From Acanthococcus lagerstroemiae (lineage: Eukaryota; Arthropoda; Insecta; Hemiptera; Eriococcidae): a DNA stretch of 64,000 bases. Positions within the stretch are counted from its first letter, which is position 1. Each line of letters begins with the position of its first letter. Under the pieces are notes generated by a model. That model had not been told where the DNA came from, ran no database searches, and worked only from the letters and a program-made list of their open reading frames with translations. Shown here one piece after another: positions 62,640 through 64,000 of the stretch. The position numbers and the translations under genes are program-made. The stretch spans positions 21,075,626 through 21,139,625 of the forward strand of contig CM063110.1 of the NCBI GenBank assembly GCA_031841125.1, in the 5' to 3' direction.

Positions 62640-64000
62640 GCGTCACTCGACTCTCGATATTTACGAATTGCTAGCTTTAATGTACGCTCGCTAAAAGAAA
62701 ACGAAAAGATAGAAGAGCTAGGGTTAGAGCAGGAAAAGAAAAATACAGATATTTTAGGACTATCGGAAATCAAAAGAGCGGGAAATAGTATAATCCAAAT
62801 AAAAAAAGGAAATCTGTTCTGTTTTTTGGGGGAAGGAAGTCAGCAGAGGTAGGTTTTATAGTAAGCCAGAAATGGAAAAAGAACCTGATGGCGTTCAAAG
62901 GCTTTTCAGATAGAAGTGCACTGGTAAGTTTTAAATTAGGCGACCACAAAACGCTAAATATAATACAAGTGTACGCCCCAACTCTAGCGGCAGAGGACGA
63001 GGAAGTTGAAAGCTTCTGCAGTGAGCTTACAGACTGCGCTTTATCGCTGCCCAGTAATTCAAATAATCGGCTCCTAATTGTAGGGGACTTCAATAGCAAG
63101 ATAGGGAAAAGGCAAAGTGGGGAGGAAGATTTGATGAACATTTATGACTCTGGGGAAAGAAATATAAGAGGAGATAGAGGTTACTTAGTTTCTTTCTGCT
63201 ACGAGCAACAACTCAAAGTTATTATCACTTTTTGCTTCAAAAAGATAAATAATCAGAAATGGACATGGCAATCTCCAAACTTACGAGTACAAAATCCAAA
63301 TCGACTTCACCTTGACGCCATTAAATGACCAGTCGATTAAAAACTTTGACGTGATGAAGAGATTCAATTTTTTCTCCGGTCATAGACCCGTAATGCGTGA
63401 GACTGATCTAGACAGAGGGAGATTTAAAGCAAGGAAAAGTCCCCGCAGAACAAAATTAGTAGAACTGGACCGGGAATCATACAAACAGGAGGTAAACAAT
63501 AAATTCAGGTCAAGTACACTGAAAGAAGGGATGGTAGGCTGGAGGGTAAACGAGCTCAACAGCTTTATCACGGAAAATCTGCTGGAAGCGGCCACGGTAG
63601 TTCAAGGTATTCCAGGAAAGACTAAAGATCGAGACCTGGAAGATGGAAACTTTGAAGACCTTAAGAGACTGATACGAGATAGGGATAGGTTGAGATTCAA
63701 GAAAAACAAATCTACAAAGGAAAAAGTCGAGCTGAACGTACTCTGTAAACTTACCAGAAGGAAAATCAGGAAAAGGAATAGAGAAAAGGAACGGTTAGAG
63801 ATCGTCAAGATACTAAACTCCACAAAGAGCACTAAGCAAATTAGGAAACTAAGATCTCTAGGTACTCGTAGGACTACCTTTATGCTGGACGAAAAGGGAA
63901 ATAAGAATTGCTCAAGGCTCGGTATAAACAAAATCGCTACTTCCTTCTACCAGAATATTTACGAAAACCATCAGACACAACCACCAGCTTTACCCCTCAC
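62640..64000 (+). pseudogene. RTE endonuclease and linker, copy K (runs off the window)
   Basis: 'IASFNVRSLKENEKIEEL' (about 62665) and 'ILGLSEIKRAGNS' (about 62750, catalytic Glu) are in one frame; 'IIQVYAPTLAAEDEE' and 'LLIVGDFNSKIGK' (about 62960-63105) in the next; and 'QIDFTLTPLND' and 'FSGHRPVMRE' (about 63295-63395) in a third, continuing open to the window end through a basic linker that ends with 'INKIATSFYQNIYE', the block just before the RT. Frame changes lie near 62840 and 63290. The His block has Gly in place of the usual Asp (SGHR). The RT presumably lies beyond 64000. Confidence 0.82.

Noticed and set aside
1..64000. CRISPR arrays, riboswitches, rRNA genes, bacterial operons
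   Set aside because: No evenly spaced direct repeats with unique spacers, no rRNA core sequence and no bacterial gene organisation were seen.

Overview
The window reads as non-coding, repeat-rich nuclear DNA from a metazoan, most likely an arthropod and probably an insect. The inference rests on the kinds of mobile elements present: RTE-type endonuclease/reverse-transcriptase LINEs with the insect-style C-terminus, Jockey-superfamily LINEs, a short-LTR Copia element, a BEL/Pao integrase, and a Penelope-like element (PLE) carrying a GIY-YIG domain and hammerhead ribozymes. No prokaryotic operons, CRISPR arrays or confident host tRNA/rRNA genes were seen. Nearly all recognisable coding sequence belongs to transposable elements, most of it broken.

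Layout. 0.6-1.2 kb: decayed LINE reverse transcriptase. 1.2-4.6 kb (+) and 4.8-7.9 kb (-): two RTE LINEs lying tail to tail, the second nearly intact. 8.8-13.3 kb: complete Copia element with identical 111-bp LTRs and a 5-bp target duplication, but broken ORFs. 15.2-16.5 kb: 5'-truncated LINE with an intact RNase H reading frame, short-repeat tail and 12-bp target duplication. 16.8-20.1 kb: a palindrome-rich MITE, a tandem array, a tRNA-like SINE head, a BED-finger (hAT/ZBED) coding fragment and a PLE end with a hammerhead ribozyme. 21.7-34.5 kb: LINE fragments, tandem repeats, a composite repeat present as two direct copies and one inverted copy, a solo LTR, two tRNA-derived SINEs and hAT-like MITEs. 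34.6-39.9 kb: an RTE copy with an inverted 5' part that is split by a hAT-like element (8-bp TSD), then more RTE pieces and an RNase H fragment. 41.0-42.6 kb: BEL/Pao integrase with a possible LTR.

43.8-45.0 kb is unlike the rest: GC- and CpG-rich, with a (GA)n tract and a short ATG-initiated reading frame ending at a perfect GTAAGT donor. It is the best candidate for the first coding exon of a host gene. 47.9-52.9 kb holds two Jockey-superfamily RT fragments, an endonuclease-only RTE piece and a MULE transposase remnant. 56.7-59.4 kb is a complete PLE bounded by an 11-bp target duplication and about 140-bp inverted terminal repeats, each carrying a hammerhead-ribozyme motif. 61.0-64.0 kb holds an FP-type LINE ORF1 fragment, a SINE sitting between inverted-repeat arms, and the 5' half of another RTE LINE that runs off the window end.

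The genes do not form one host pathway; the window is a layered record of insertions. The clearest nesting orders are: hAT-like element inside RTE (35.7-36.9 kb), solo LTR inside a composite repeat (27.5-27.9 kb), and hAT-like element inside the inverted copy of that repeat (33.4-34.4 kb). Many frame breaks fall at homopolymers, so some may be assembly errors rather than true mutations.
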